Shown here piece by piece: positions 54,638 to 63,693 of a DNA stretch of 64,000 bases. Position numbers and translations under genes: made by a program. How positions within the stretch are numbered: position 1 is the first letter of the stretch; the number at the start of each line of letters is the position of its first letter. This DNA comes from CAWKPF01 sp963851415 (lineage in GTDB: Bacteria > Acidobacteriota > Thermoanaerobaculia > Multivoradales > Multivoraceae). The notes under the pieces were generated by a model. The model saw only the letters and a program-made list of their open reading frames with translations. It did no database searches and was not told the DNA's origin. The DNA is taken from positions 3,968,001 through 4,032,000 of the forward strand of contig CAWKPF010000002.1 of the NCBI GenBank assembly GCA_963851415.1. The letters are read 5' to 3'.

Positions 54638-57600
54638 TCAGGACGACCAGGCGTCCGCGTTGCCGCCCTCGAAGCCGTCCGAGAATATCTCGCCCGTGCC
54701 GACGGCCCCCTCGTAAACTCCCTGATCCCAGGCTGAGCCCTCGCGCGTCTCACCGACACCGAAATGATCGAGAAGCGACGTCAGGCTCGCGGGCAATCCG
54801 GTGGTTCCGGCATCGACCGCATTGCTCCCGACTGCCAAGCGGAAGTCGGGGCGAGAGTCGTCGAGCGCATCATGATCACTGGAGTCGTAGTCGACGAAGC
54901 CGGGGCTGGCGTCCTGGCCGGCTTCTTCGAACGGGGTGTTCGCACGAATCGCCGAAACTGTCTGGTGGTGCTCCTGAGAGCCCGTGTGCACGATATTGAG
55001 ATTGCCCGCCGACGACACGGCGCCGAGCCACCCGTTGTCGCTGTAGAGGTTCCGGTCGATCAAGAGGTTCGTGTACTCCGAGTCCTGATTCGCGAGCACC
55101 AGGCCGTACGCGGCGCTGTTGACCACGAGGTTGTTGCGCACCTTGGTATCGACGTGGTCGTGGGTATCCTGATAGAGACCACCCAGGCGAATCCCGACGG
55201 TGTTGTCGGCCAGGACATTGTTGAACAGGATCATCTGGCCGTCGCGCCAGTAGCGAATCAGATAGAAGCCGGCGTTGCCGTTGTTGTAGGCCACGTTGCG
55301 GTAGAGGTGCATGCCGGAGGTGCCGTCCATGTAGAAACCGCTTCCACCAGCTCCAGGGATCGCGCCATTGTCGTAGTGCCCCCGTTGCTCCCCGGCCCAG
55401 CTCCAGCCGAGGATGTCGCGGAAGGTGTTCCCGACTACCAGGAAGTCTCGAAACACATGGTTGTCGGGAGGATGTGCCCAGACCCGGATCCCCGCGCAGT
55501 CGCTCTTCATCTGGCAGTTTCGCTCGAAGACGTTGTCGCGAAACAGCAGCTCGCCGACCTTGATCTCAGCCGACGAAAAGTCGTAGCTCGACGCTGACTG
55601 CACGACACTCTCGGAAATCAAGAGGCCCTCGGTCGCGGTGTCATGGACCCAGTTGTCCTCGAAGGTCAGGCGATCGAGGTGACGGAACATCATGGCGCCG
55701 TTGCTGGCACCATCGCCGTTGGAAGGTCGAAAACCCACATGGTGCAGCTCGTTGCCCCGAATCACGGTGTCGAAGAGACCGGAGCGCGTCCAGCTGTCGG
55801 CGTCGCTCCCGTTGTCCCAGCGCTGGGTGAGCCGGATCGCGAGATTGTCCATCTCGTGGATCTCGTTGTCCTCGATGGTCAGCGATTCGACTCGCTTGTC
55901 GGTGTGCGACCCCGCCTCCATGGGCTGCTCCGCCGCGATGCCATTGTGGGCCCAGGCGAGCGAGCAACCACGCACCGCAACACCGACGGATCGATGCGAC
56001 ACCCAGTTCGAGATCGAAACGACCGTCCCACCGTAGAGCTCGAAGTCGATGTCACGCAGCTCGATCCACGAGCGATCGGACAGGTCGAACGCGGTGGAAT
56101 GCCGCGTGATCTCGAGAGACTGCGAGGCTGGATTTCCGGACGACGGCGGCCACAGGTAGAGCCGATCGTTCGAGGTGTCGAACCACCACTCTCCTGCCTG
56201 GTCGATGAGAGTGGGATCGGATTCCACGAAGTACTTGGTGCCCCAACCGAGTCCAGGCAGACCGCCCGCCTGATTGCTCGCCTGGTCGACCGTGATTCTC
56301 CCGGCACCGACGTTGTGATTGGTGATGGTTCGCACGTACTGGTAGTGCGCCCGGTCCAGGTCCTGTGCTCGCAGGACGGCGCCCGTGAGGTTGCCCAACG
56401 TGGTGAGGTTTCCTGCTTCCACGCCTGCCTGATTGTCGTTGGCGGCGTCGGTGAGCTGGGACGACGATCGGGTCGCGGCATCGCAATCGGCTGACGAGCT
56501 CGGGTCGCATCCGGTCGCGGACGACCCGCCTTGTGCCGTCCACCAGCGCTCGCTGTGCTTCCACGGCTGATTGACGGTCCAGTCGGGCTCGCGCGACAAC
56601 GGCAGTCGCTCGACTATCGAGCCCTGACCGTTCAGCCGTACGACCATGAGCGGGGGCCCGTCCAGCTGCCACGACGAGAGGTCGGTCCACCAGACATCCA
56701 TCGGATCGACCCCGGCAGGCAGACCGATCGTGTTGGAGCTCAAGCGAGTCCAGTTGAGATCGGCACTGGGCACCGAGCCGCGCACAATGACGGTTCCGGT
56801 GCCGTCTTCGGCCTTGTAGACCGCCGGCTCGCCCTCGGCCCCACCCTGACCGGGAACGACCGTCTCGCGATAGACCCCGGGCTCGATGTGAACCGTCGTA
56901 CCGGCACCTGCGAAGTCGGACGCCCGCCCGATCGTGGCGAAGGCCGTGCCCGGCGTCAGTCCGTCGTTCGCGTCGCTCCCGCTGCTCGCGTCGACCCAGA
57001 GATCTCCGATGCGAGGCATCTCGAAGCGGACCTCGTCGAAACGAAGCGTCCCGGTCGGCTCGATCAACGTACTGTTCAGGGTCTTGCCGATCTCGAGAAC
57101 CGAGGCGCAGTCCTCGAAGTGGGTCACACCCGCGGTGATGGAGCGCACGTTCACGCCGTCGACCCAGGCGGCGACCCACGAGTCCTCGCGGAATCCGATC
57201 GTGATCTCCTGCCAGCGATCGGGCAGAACGAAGGTCGTTCCGAGATCCCACTGAGCGCTGTCGGCACCGTCTCGCCACTCGATCCAGCCGAGGTACTGGC
57301 CCCCGGTCTGGTAGAAGCGGATCGCCACCAGGTTCTTGAAGTTGGGCCCCTTGATCGCCGCGATCTGCACGGACCGGTCCCCCACGAAACCGCTCCCGGG
57401 ATCGTTCAGCGCCACGCTGTTGGGATCGAACCAGAAGGTCAGATAGCCCTCTTCGGCTCGCGCCACGGGCCGGGAGCCTCCAACGACCAGGTGACTCTCG
57501 CCCGAGTCGATCGTGACCTGCAAGCCCTTCGCGCCGGAGCGCGCGGCCGCGGCCACCGTGGCCACCGTACTGCCGGATGCGATCGTCCAGTTCTCCAGCG

Positions 57601-57733
57601 AACCGTCGAACTCGTCCGCCAGCACCGAAAAGACGGCGGGAACCGTTGTCTGCGCCAACCCCGTGCATGGCCAGAGCAGAAGTAGTGCGAGTGGGAGCAG
57701 GGATTCGAGCGGGGGGAGGCGTGGGGAACGCAT
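54638..57733 (-). CDS. Secreted right-handed parallel beta-helix protein
   Basis: 1031 residues with a signal peptide (LLPLALLLLWPCTGLAQ). Residues about 40-240 form a LamG-like jelly roll; from about 245 (LWVDASSGSDANDGLTPG, the usual entry of such helices) a long parallel beta-helix runs to about 960, with repeated IRGN, FEDNWV, FRDNVF and VNNLVV-type turns. The C-terminus is EIFSDGFEGGNADAWSS, the DGFE..AWS tail type. Proteins of this fold are polysaccharide lyases, epimerases or hydrolases; catalytic residues cannot be assigned here. Inside the exopolysaccharide locus it probably modifies or trims the polymer outside the cell. Confidence 0.85.
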   Translation of the reverse strand: MRSPRLPPLESLLPLALLLLWPCTGLAQTTVPAVFSVLADEFDGSLENWTIASGSTVATVAAAARSGAKGLQVTIDSGESHLVVGGSRPVARAEEGYLTFWFDPNSVALNDPGSGFVGDRSVQIAAIKGPNFKNLVAIRFYQTGGQYLGWIEWRDGADSAQWDLGTTFVLPDRWQEITIGFREDSWVAAWVDGVNVRSITAGVTHFEDCASVLEIGKTLNSTLIEPTGTLRFDEVRFEMPRIGDLWVDASSGSDANDGLTPGTAFATIGRASDFAGAGTTVHIEPGVYRETVVPGQGGAEGEPAVYKAEDGTGTVIVRGSVPSADLNWTRLSSNTIGLPAGVDPMDVWWTDLSSWQLDGPPLMVVRLNGQGSIVERLPLSREPDWTVNQPWKHSERWWTAQGGSSATGCDPSSSADCDAATRSSSQLTDAANDNQAGVEAGNLTTLGNLTGAVLRAQDLDRAHYQYVRTITNHNVGAGRITVDQASNQAGGLPGLGWGTKYFVESDPTLIDQAGEWWFDTSNDRLYLWPPSSGNPASQSLEITRHSTAFDLSDRSWIELRDIDFELYGGTVVSISNWVSHRSVGVAVRGCSLAWAHNGIAAEQPMEAGSHTDKRVESLTIEDNEIHEMDNLAIRLTQRWDNGSDADSWTRSGLFDTVIRGNELHHVGFRPSNGDGASNGAMMFRHLDRLTFEDNWVHDTATEGLLISESVVQSASSYDFSSAEIKVGELLFRDNVFERNCQMKSDCAGIRVWAHPPDNHVFRDFLVVGNTFRDILGWSWAGEQRGHYDNGAIPGAGGSGFYMDGTSGMHLYRNVAYNNGNAGFYLIRYWRDGQMILFNNVLADNTVGIRLGGLYQDTHDHVDTKVRNNLVVNSAAYGLVLANQDSEYTNLLIDRNLYSDNGWLGAVSSAGNLNIVHTGSQEHHQTVSAIRANTPFEEAGQDASPGFVDYDSSDHDALDDSRPDFRLAVGSNAVDAGTTGLPASLTSLLDHFGVGETREGSAWDQGVYEGAVGTGEIFSDGFEGGNADAWSS

Positions 57734-58104
57734 GAACTCCAGATGATATTTCGTTGTTTAGCTATAAGCAATTCTGCGCCTGGCAGTGACTGCTCACGGT
57801 ATTCCGACCTGACCGGCGCCTCACTATCCCCACTATCAATGCAATCGAGTAAATGCGGCCCCTCTGAGCCAGCGTGTTCTTCATGATAGGCTTCCATTTC
57901 CGGTTGTGCGGATACAGCCTTTCGCTCCGTGGTGAGGTAACCTACCTACCGGGCTTCTGCAGGCAGCAGTGGAGCCTGTTCGAGAACGACCGCCGCGACC
58001 CGGCACAACGTCTTCTTGACAGTCTCCAGCGGATATTATAGAAAGGGAGCGATAAATTTATGCGGCCGACATTCGCTCGTGACCGCAGAGGAGGAACGAT
58101 CCCC
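57734..58104. other. 371-bp AT-rich divergent intergenic region
   Basis: It separates the minus-strand beta-helix gene from the plus-strand small secreted protein and must hold two divergent promoters. Notably AT-rich around 57740-57770 (ATATTTCGTTGTTTAGC) and 58030-58060. No gene found. Confidence 0.5.
58016..58042 (+). promoter_or_regulatory. Candidate promoter for the small secreted protein
   Basis: A perfect TTGACA (58016-58021) is followed after 15 bp by TATAGA (58037-58042); a TATTAT also lies at 58034. The spacer is shorter than ideal. About 62 bp to the ATG at 58105. Confidence 0.4.
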
Positions 58105-58758
58105 ATGAGCAAGTGGATGACAGCGCTAGGTCTGACCCTTCTGGTGACCGCCCCTGTGCTGGCTGCACCGACGATCGACGTCACCAACGCTGCAGCGCTC
58201 ACTGGCAACTTCGGCCTGGGCGTGGATTTCGACGGCACCGGCGGCATGGCTTACGTTCAGTCGAACCATCCGTCGGACGAGCGGACGATCCGCGTCGATC
58301 TCAACATCAACCCCAACAACATGAACATGTGTCAGGGCCAGAACTGCCGCTGGGCTTTCCTGCACACCCTCGGCAACCGCGAAGGCACCGGTCAGAAGAA
58401 CGCGTTCCTCGCGCTGCTCAAGGGAAGCAACCCGGGCACCACCACTGGCTACCGGGTCATCTTCTGGGTGAGGGACTTCGATTCGGCAGTTCCGGGCAAC
58501 CTCAAGGGCGTTCTCGGTCCCTTCGTCCAGGGCGACGCCAAGACGAAGATCAGCGTCGAGTGGACCGCCGCGACCGGCAACAACACCAACGACGGTGAGT
58601 TCAAGATCTACAAGGACGACGTGCTCTTCGCTACCGAGTCCAATCTCGACAACCCCTTCGAGGTCGACTTGATCCGCCTGGGTCACAACCTCGGCGCAGT
58701 GGCATCCTCGGCCAACGGCACGTTCTACGCCGACGACTTCGTCGCGACCCGCTTCTAG
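58105..58758 (+). CDS. Small secreted protein of unknown function
   Basis: 217 residues from the ATG at 58105, with AGAGGAGGAA 8 bases upstream and a signal peptide (MTALGLTLLVTAPVLA). An upstream in-frame ATG at 58060 lacks both. The mature protein appears all-beta and Asn/Gly-rich, resembling a concanavalin/LamG-type jelly roll (EFKIYKDDVLF, FYADDFVATRF at the end). No catalytic motif. The decayed sibling at 54350 and its shared terminator suggest a local duplication. Strong ribosome binding site, own promoter and own terminator point to high independent expression. Confidence 0.75.
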   Translation: MSKWMTALGLTLLVTAPVLAAPTIDVTNAAALTGNFGLGVDFDGTGGMAYVQSNHPSDERTIRVDLNINPNNMNMCQGQNCRWAFLHTLGNREGTGQKNAFLALLKGSNPGTTTGYRVIFWVRDFDSAVPGNLKGVLGPFVQGDAKTKISVEWTAATGNNTNDGEFKIYKDDVLFATESNLDNPFEVDLIRLGHNLGAVASSANGTFYADDFVATRF

Positions 58759-58785
58759 GTCGACCAGGACCTAACGGGATCGGAA

Positions 58786-58819
58786 GGCCGGCCACTCCTT
58801 CGGAGGGCCGGCTCTTTTT
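58786..58819 (+). terminator. Strong intrinsic terminator of the small secreted protein gene
   Basis: GCCGGCC (58787-58793) pairs with GGCCGGC (58806-58812), and an inner CTCC/GGAG stem closes a TTC loop. The stem is followed by TCTTTTT. It begins 28 bases after the stop codon. Confidence 0.9.
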
Positions 58820-59040
58820 GTTTCCGCGACTCCGCCCCGAGGTCCGCCCGGAACCCGGCTGGGAACTCTCCCGCTCGAGGGCGGCTGCTCGTGCAACCGG
58901 CGGCCTCGAAGGCACCCTCTGAGCGAGGCGACCCTTGGAGGGAGGCCGGGGGAGGAAGGCTGCCTGGATCGCCGTCACGGTCGGCACGAGCGCGCTCCAC
59001 GTCGCCCTTGCCTCCAGACCCTACGAAGACTAAGGAAGGG

Positions 59041-60636
59041 CTACCGATTGGCTTCGAGCCGGAGACGGCGATAGCGCACCACCGGCTCCTCCGGTCCAGG
59101 CGGCGGGTTGCCGGAATAGCGCAGCTCGATCTCGTTCCGACCCGGTCGAATCAGCAGGGGGATCTCGAGCTCGACGGGCTCCTCTTGTTCGACCCGCCAG
59201 CGTCCGGCGAGCTCCTGGTTGATTCGTACGACCAGCGACCGCGCTTCCACCCGCGCATCGAGCGTCGCGTACAGGGTCCCGGACCCGGCGTCGTCGGAAA
59301 GGAAGACGATCGTCGAGCGCTCTCCCCACCCCGCACGTTCCCCTTCATCGATCGGACCGAGCCCGCTCAGCGCCACCGGTGGCAGGACCTCGGCCAGGAG
59401 GTCGGCGGTACGCGGCAACTGCGACGATTCGCCCGTCGAGCGCGCCATGCCCAGCCGTGCCAGCTCGTCGGCGATCCAGTTCGCGACCCGATGGTGCCCC
59501 AGGGTGTTCCAGTGGCTGTCGTACGGCACCCCGACCGGGTAGTAGTGGTCGCGGGCCTGGAGGCCGTGGCTGGAAAGGAGCTCCCGCACGGAGATGACGG
59601 GGATCCCGCGGCGCCGGAAGGCCTCCTCGACACGCCGGGTTCCATATTCGGGCTGCAGCGCCGGCTCCAGCTCACGAAGCCGCCCGAGCCACTCCTCGTC
59701 GAACTCTCGTGGAAAGGGCACCACCAGACCGATCATCGGGATTCCCGCCGCCTCGAGCTCCGAGACGATCTCGTCGAGCAGGCGTTCTGTGACACGCCAG
59801 CCCTCGACGACGGCGGGAGGCTGGGCTCGCAGCGGCACCATCGAGTACACCGTTCCTCGATGCTCGAGTCCCCGCGCCGCCGCCTCCGCCAGCGCCCTCT
59901 GCCTTCGATCACGCACCACGTCGCGCAGCTGCCGGGAGTTCGACCCGACAACGTGGCGATACTCCCAGGTGAAGCGATTCTCGACCAATCCGAAGAGGCG
60001 GGAGGTGCGCCGGGCCCGATCCCTCCAGGGAAACAGCGCCGTAGGCTTGAGGTCCTCGCCTTCGAGCACGAAGTAGGGACGATGCACATCCTGAACGCTG
60101 CAGGTGCGAGCCTGTCCCAGGTTGTTGTTGCAGAGATCGTTGTAGGGCAGCACCTGGAGGACGACGCCGTCGGGCTGGAGCTCGAGACCGTGGTGGCGCA
60201 GTGCGAGCAGTTCCTGCGCCGTTCCCCAGCCCGACATGCCGAGGTTGATCACTTCCCACTCCACCGGATCGGCCGCGGAGTCGACAGCGCCGTTCAACTG
60301 CCGCCCGAGCTGGGCTGCGAACGTGCTCTCCCAGGGGACCCCCCGACCCTCGGTGAAGGAATCCCCGAGCAGCAGGAGGCGACGCGTACCCGGTGCCTTC
60401 TCTCGGTCGATGGGCGGTGTGCGAAAACCGCGCTTCTCGATCCGGGTCGAAGCGGCAGGGTCCCTCACCCACCCTAGTCGCGGGTCGTAGCGGAGTCTCT
60501 CGGAAGGATCGAGATCGAGGCCCGCCAGGCGCACTCCGGCCTCGAGGAGAGCCAACGACAGAGCAGTCGACATGCAGAGGAGCGCGAGCTTCGCGCGCCA
60601 TCTCGGCCTCGATCGAGTCGCTTCTCGGGACGCCAC
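59041..60636 (-). CDS. Membrane-anchored SGNH/GDSL hydrolase-like protein
   Basis: 531 residues from a GTG. One N-terminal anchor (KLALLCMSTALSLALLEAGV), then an SGNH domain: LLLGDSFTEGRG (Ser block I), an Asn/Gly-containing middle, and DSHWNTLGHHRV with Asp and His of block V near 365-375. A C-terminal beta-sandwich (about 410-531) follows. Similar proteins acetylate or deacetylate exported polysaccharides (AlgJ/AlgX-like). Role in decorating the local exopolysaccharide is inference. It lies between the small secreted protein and the Wzx gene, with 162 bp of nothing recognised before the latter. Confidence 0.8.
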   Translation of the reverse strand: MASREATRSRPRWRAKLALLCMSTALSLALLEAGVRLAGLDLDPSERLRYDPRLGWVRDPAASTRIEKRGFRTPPIDREKAPGTRRLLLLGDSFTEGRGVPWESTFAAQLGRQLNGAVDSAADPVEWEVINLGMSGWGTAQELLALRHHGLELQPDGVVLQVLPYNDLCNNNLGQARTCSVQDVHRPYFVLEGEDLKPTALFPWRDRARRTSRLFGLVENRFTWEYRHVVGSNSRQLRDVVRDRRQRALAEAAARGLEHRGTVYSMVPLRAQPPAVVEGWRVTERLLDEIVSELEAAGIPMIGLVVPFPREFDEEWLGRLRELEPALQPEYGTRRVEEAFRRRGIPVISVRELLSSHGLQARDHYYPVGVPYDSHWNTLGHHRVANWIADELARLGMARSTGESSQLPRTADLLAEVLPPVALSGLGPIDEGERAGWGERSTIVFLSDDAGSGTLYATLDARVEARSLVVRINQELAGRWRVEQEEPVELEIPLLIRPGRNEIELRYSGNPPPGPEEPVVRYRRLRLEANR

Positions 60637-60798
60637 TTCGCCCGAAGAATAGCCGATTCGATCAGCACGCCGCCGAACGCATCGGCGCGTTCGACCAGTG
60701 GATTCCTCTCTTGGCGACTCCTCTGCTGAATCGGCTCGCCTCCGCCCACCGCGGCACGCGCTTGGCTTCGCTCCAGAGAGACTCTCGATCCAAGTCAG

Positions 60799-62364
60799 TC
60801 ACGACTCCATCCTCCGTTCCCGCATGGTGCCCATTCGAGCGCGCAGGCGTCGACCGACAGCACGCTCGGATGCATCGAAGCCAAACCACCAGAGCGTGCT
60901 TCCGAAAACCAGCACGGTGGCGAGTCCACCCAGCAGGACCACCGGCCACGGACGAAGCTCCGTTCCCCAACGCAGCGCCGCAGGAACGATCGACGCCAGC
61001 AAAGCTGCCAGAGAAACTCGCGCAAGAGACCAATCGTAGGGCCGAAGGCCGTTTCGCTTCATGGTGAGCACCGTGGCCGTGCCGAAGAGCACGATCAGAG
61101 TCACACCCGTGCCCATCGCTGCGCCCTCGATCCCGAACCGAGGAATCAGGAGAGCGTTGAGAGTCAAACTGAGCGGCACACTGCACCCCGACAGGATGAA
61201 CCAGGCCCGCTCCCCTCCGGTCATCATCAATAGCTGCCCGACTGGACCGGTCGCCGCGTTGAAGAACTGTCCGAGCCCAAGAATGATCAGAGCGGAGGAA
61301 GCCCCAACGTAGGCGCTGCCGAAGACAGCCTCGAGGAGTTGAGCCGGAAGGATGAGGATCATCACGACGACTGGCACCGCGAGGTAGAGGCACCAACGCA
61401 CACCGATTCGAAAGAGACCTTCCACCTCGTCACGTCGCCCCTCGTTCCAGCACCGTGCCACGAGGGGCGAGAGCATCGCAGAGATCGATGCGATGATGAT
61501 CACGAAGATGACGTTGAACTGGACAGCGGACTGGTACAGCCCCACGGCCGCCTCGTCGAGGAAGTAGCCGACCATCAGCTTGTCCAGCCAGTAGAGGAGG
61601 AGGACGAACGACGTGCTACTGAGCGCGTGCAGCGCATAGACGACGATGCGGCGATTCGACACCCTGTCGCTGCTAGACTCACCTGGCGCCTGCTGGGCCT
61701 GTTCGCGAGCCAGAGAGCGCCTCAAGCCGAGCCCGCCCGAGAGCGCGGCCACACCGTAGGACGCCGTCACCACTCCAGCAGCCCAGGCCACAGGCGACTC
61801 CGACAAGAGTGCGAGAGGCAACAGCGCGAGGGTCAGCGCGGGCTGGATGAGATCTTGCACCCAGGTCGCCGCAAACGCCCTGCCTCGGGTGCGCAGGGAC
61901 GCCGCCACCAACGCGACCAGGGCCGCCAGGGGAACCGCCAGCGCCAGGGTTCGGAGCGGTGCGACGACTCCCGGCGAGTCGAGCACACTTGCCAGAATCG
62001 GAGCGAGGGCACGGAGGGAAATCCCGACGATGATGGCGATCGACAGACCCCAGACGAGAATCCGCCTCACCGTCCCAGCGCTGTCACCCTTGAGTTGATC
62101 GAGAGAGCAACCCACCGAGGCGAATCGGGTAATCGCCTTATCGAAGCCAGCAATTCCAGCAACAGTGGCCAACCGGAAGGCCGCCCACGCCAGGGTGAAG
62201 ACTCCGAACGGAGCCGGTCCGAGCGAGCGGGCAAGTACGACCTGCGTCAACAGCGCAAGTCCTCGGCCAAGGAATCTCCCCGCCAGAGTCGTAGCGGTTC
62301 CGGCAGCCAGTCGAGCGACAGTTCCGGTAGCTACCGGGCGGGGCTTGGTGGGCTCTGCCGACAT
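60799..62364 (-). CDS. Wzx-type polysaccharide flippase (MVF/MATE-like)
   Basis: 521 residues with about 14 hydrophobic spans in the pattern of Polysacc_synt proteins: GRFLGRGLALLTQVVLARSLGPAPFGVFTLAWA opens the protein, and the middle holds YWLDKLMVGYFLDEAAVGLYQSAVQF, the family's most conserved stretch. It moves lipid-linked oligosaccharide across the inner membrane. It begins 12 bp after the shortened wzz stop, so it is co-transcribed with it. Confidence 0.92.
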   Translation of the reverse strand: MSAEPTKPRPVATGTVARLAAGTATTLAGRFLGRGLALLTQVVLARSLGPAPFGVFTLAWAAFRLATVAGIAGFDKAITRFASVGCSLDQLKGDSAGTVRRILVWGLSIAIIVGISLRALAPILASVLDSPGVVAPLRTLALAVPLAALVALVAASLRTRGRAFAATWVQDLIQPALTLALLPLALLSESPVAWAAGVVTASYGVAALSGGLGLRRSLAREQAQQAPGESSSDRVSNRRIVVYALHALSSTSFVLLLYWLDKLMVGYFLDEAAVGLYQSAVQFNVIFVIIIASISAMLSPLVARCWNEGRRDEVEGLFRIGVRWCLYLAVPVVVMILILPAQLLEAVFGSAYVGASSALIILGLGQFFNAATGPVGQLLMMTGGERAWFILSGCSVPLSLTLNALLIPRFGIEGAAMGTGVTLIVLFGTATVLTMKRNGLRPYDWSLARVSLAALLASIVPAALRWGTELRPWPVVLLGGLATVLVFGSTLWWFGFDASERAVGRRLRARMGTMRERRMES

Positions 62365-62376
62365 GGCTGGCCGCGC

Positions 62377-63075
62377 TCAACCCAGGTCGCGAACGACGCC
62401 GAGTGCGAAGGCCGAGCAACGCAGCAGATTGAGACTCATGGGAGTGCGCGGCACGACGGCCTCGGCAGCGGTTTGGATCGGCACGCCTCCGCCCTGGGCT
62501 TGCAGCGACAGCAGCGCACCACAGTGACGCTTCGCAACGGAATCACGGTAGTGCAACGCCTGCTGGAGATCGCGTCCAAGCTGGTCGTCGAGCAACCCGA
62601 ACTCCCTGCGCAGCGACTCCTCCGCCAGCTGGTGACGTCGCTCCTCCAACTGGAGCTCACCGAAGCGCGCGAACTCGTGACGCGTACGCCGACGCAACAG
62701 CGTCGCGGTCTCGAAGTTGCCGCCGATCTCGAGCTCGATCTCCTCACCGCCCGAATGGGCCGCGATTCGCTCCTCGGCCGCGCGCAGCGCGCGCAGCGAC
62801 TCGAGATTCCACCTGAGGCTACGAATCGACAGGGGGTTCCCTTCGATCCTCGACTCGGAGTCCAGCTGCGAGACGACCCACGTCGTAGGGGCCTCGTAGC
62901 GCTTCGGAACCAGCCGACTGGCAGCGACCGTGGTCGCAACGGCGATCAGAGGTAGCCCCACCAGGATCAGCAAATGGCGGGCAAGAAAGTCGCGCAGCTG
63001 CGCAAAACCGAGCTGTCGCAGCGGACCTGGCGTGGAATCTGGCGGTTCAGGAAGCTCGTTCAGGGGAGGAGTCAT
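62377..63075 (-). CDS. Shortened Wzz-type protein with an internal deletion
   Basis: 232 residues. N-terminal half parallels the full Wzz at 51749-53176 (MTPPLNELPEPPDS; LIAVATTVAASRLVPKRYEA; LVSQLD-like). Its C-terminal part matches the far end of the same protein (FARFGELQLEERRHQLAEESL; REFGLLDDQLGRDLQQAL). About 240 residues of coiled coil are absent between ATLLRRRTR and HEFARFGEL, and the last span is degraded (RCSAFALGVVRDLG). It may be a short-chain variant or non-functional. It leads the transcript that also contains the flippase. Confidence 0.75.
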   Translation of the reverse strand: MTPPLNELPEPPDSTPGPLRQLGFAQLRDFLARHLLILVGLPLIAVATTVAASRLVPKRYEAPTTWVVSQLDSESRIEGNPLSIRSLRWNLESLRALRAAEERIAAHSGGEEIELEIGGNFETATLLRRRTRHEFARFGELQLEERRHQLAEESLRREFGLLDDQLGRDLQQALHYRDSVAKRHCGALLSLQAQGGGVPIQTAAEAVVPRTPMSLNLLRCSAFALGVVRDLG

Positions 63076-63111
63076 GGGGACTCGGGCTTTCGATGGACCG
63101 AGGAAAGAGAG

Positions 63112-63136
63112 GCCGGCAGGCGACCACGATCCTACA
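63112..63136 (-). promoter_or_regulatory. Second copy of the wzz upstream motif
   Basis: Minus strand CTGGTGTAGGATC (rc of 63128-63140), with GGCCGGC nearby, matches the motif at 53233-53256 within otherwise diverged upstream DNA. Confidence 0.35.
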
Positions 63137-63242
63137 CCAGCGTCACCGGTCGACTGCCGTCGCCGAGCTGGTCATCGCCCGCTGGTAGGCGATGTCTAAG
63201 GGGTGGTCGACAGGCAGAGGTCCCTGAGCAACCAGCTGTTGG

Positions 63243-63525
63243 AGGATCTCCCTTGATCATCCCTCCCGCCGCGACCAGCGAGGCCTTGCTCGAGGCTTCG
63301 CCCAGATCTCGCGGCCGGAGCTCCAGGCCGGCTTGAAGCATGACGAAGAAGATCCAGTTCGGTCAACGCGCGAAGGACCGCGTCGTCGCTCACGCCCGCG
63401 AAAACGGGCTGACGGTCAGAGAACTGATGGGCCACGAGCCCCAACACGATGCCCGAGAGCAGCTCGCCGACCAGCACCAGTTGACCGAGACAAAGGCCAG
63501 CTACCGGGCCATCGAGGTTGCAGCG
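63243..63525 (-). pseudogene. Fragment of a cation/proton antiporter (CPA2-like)
   Basis: Minus strand reads GQLVLVGELLSGIVLGLVA ... AVLRALTELDL and, in the next frame, FFVMLQAGLELRPRDLGEA, matching the first helices of Na+/H+ or K+/H+ exchangers (GELLAGIVLGP ... ELGLFLMFLAGLE). A frameshift lies near 63345, and neither start nor later helices remain. Confidence 0.5.
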
Positions 63526-63540
63526 AACGAAAGGCCACGT

Positions 63541-63693
63541 ATGACCGCGCTCGAGACCGTCTTCGACGACCAGGACGAGGCAGAATGGATTGATACCTGG
63601 GGTTACGTGAGCCCCCGCGGCAACGAGCTGGTCGCTGCCCGCATGGCGAGCGCGCTAACTCGGCTTCGTGTGGGCGACGCGACTGCCGAATAG
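63541..63693 (+). pseudogene. C-terminal remnant of an SGNH hydrolase-like protein
   Basis: TVFDDQDEAEWIDTWGYVSPRGNELVAARMASAL resembles the end of SGNH hydrolases (VFD...E..FIDFCHLSxxGNxxVA), but the catalytic Asp-x-x-His is now D-T-W-G. The open frame begins at 63340; its first half is antisense to the antiporter fragment and is not convincing. Low certainty. Confidence 0.35.

Noticed and set aside
57778..57795. Possible sigma54 promoter (TGGCAGTGACTGCT)
   Set aside because: The GG-to-GC spacing is 8 instead of the required 10 bases.
63340..63693. A full 117-residue plus-strand gene
   Set aside because: The first half is the antisense of an antiporter fragment and lacks family features; only the C-terminal part resembles a known fold.
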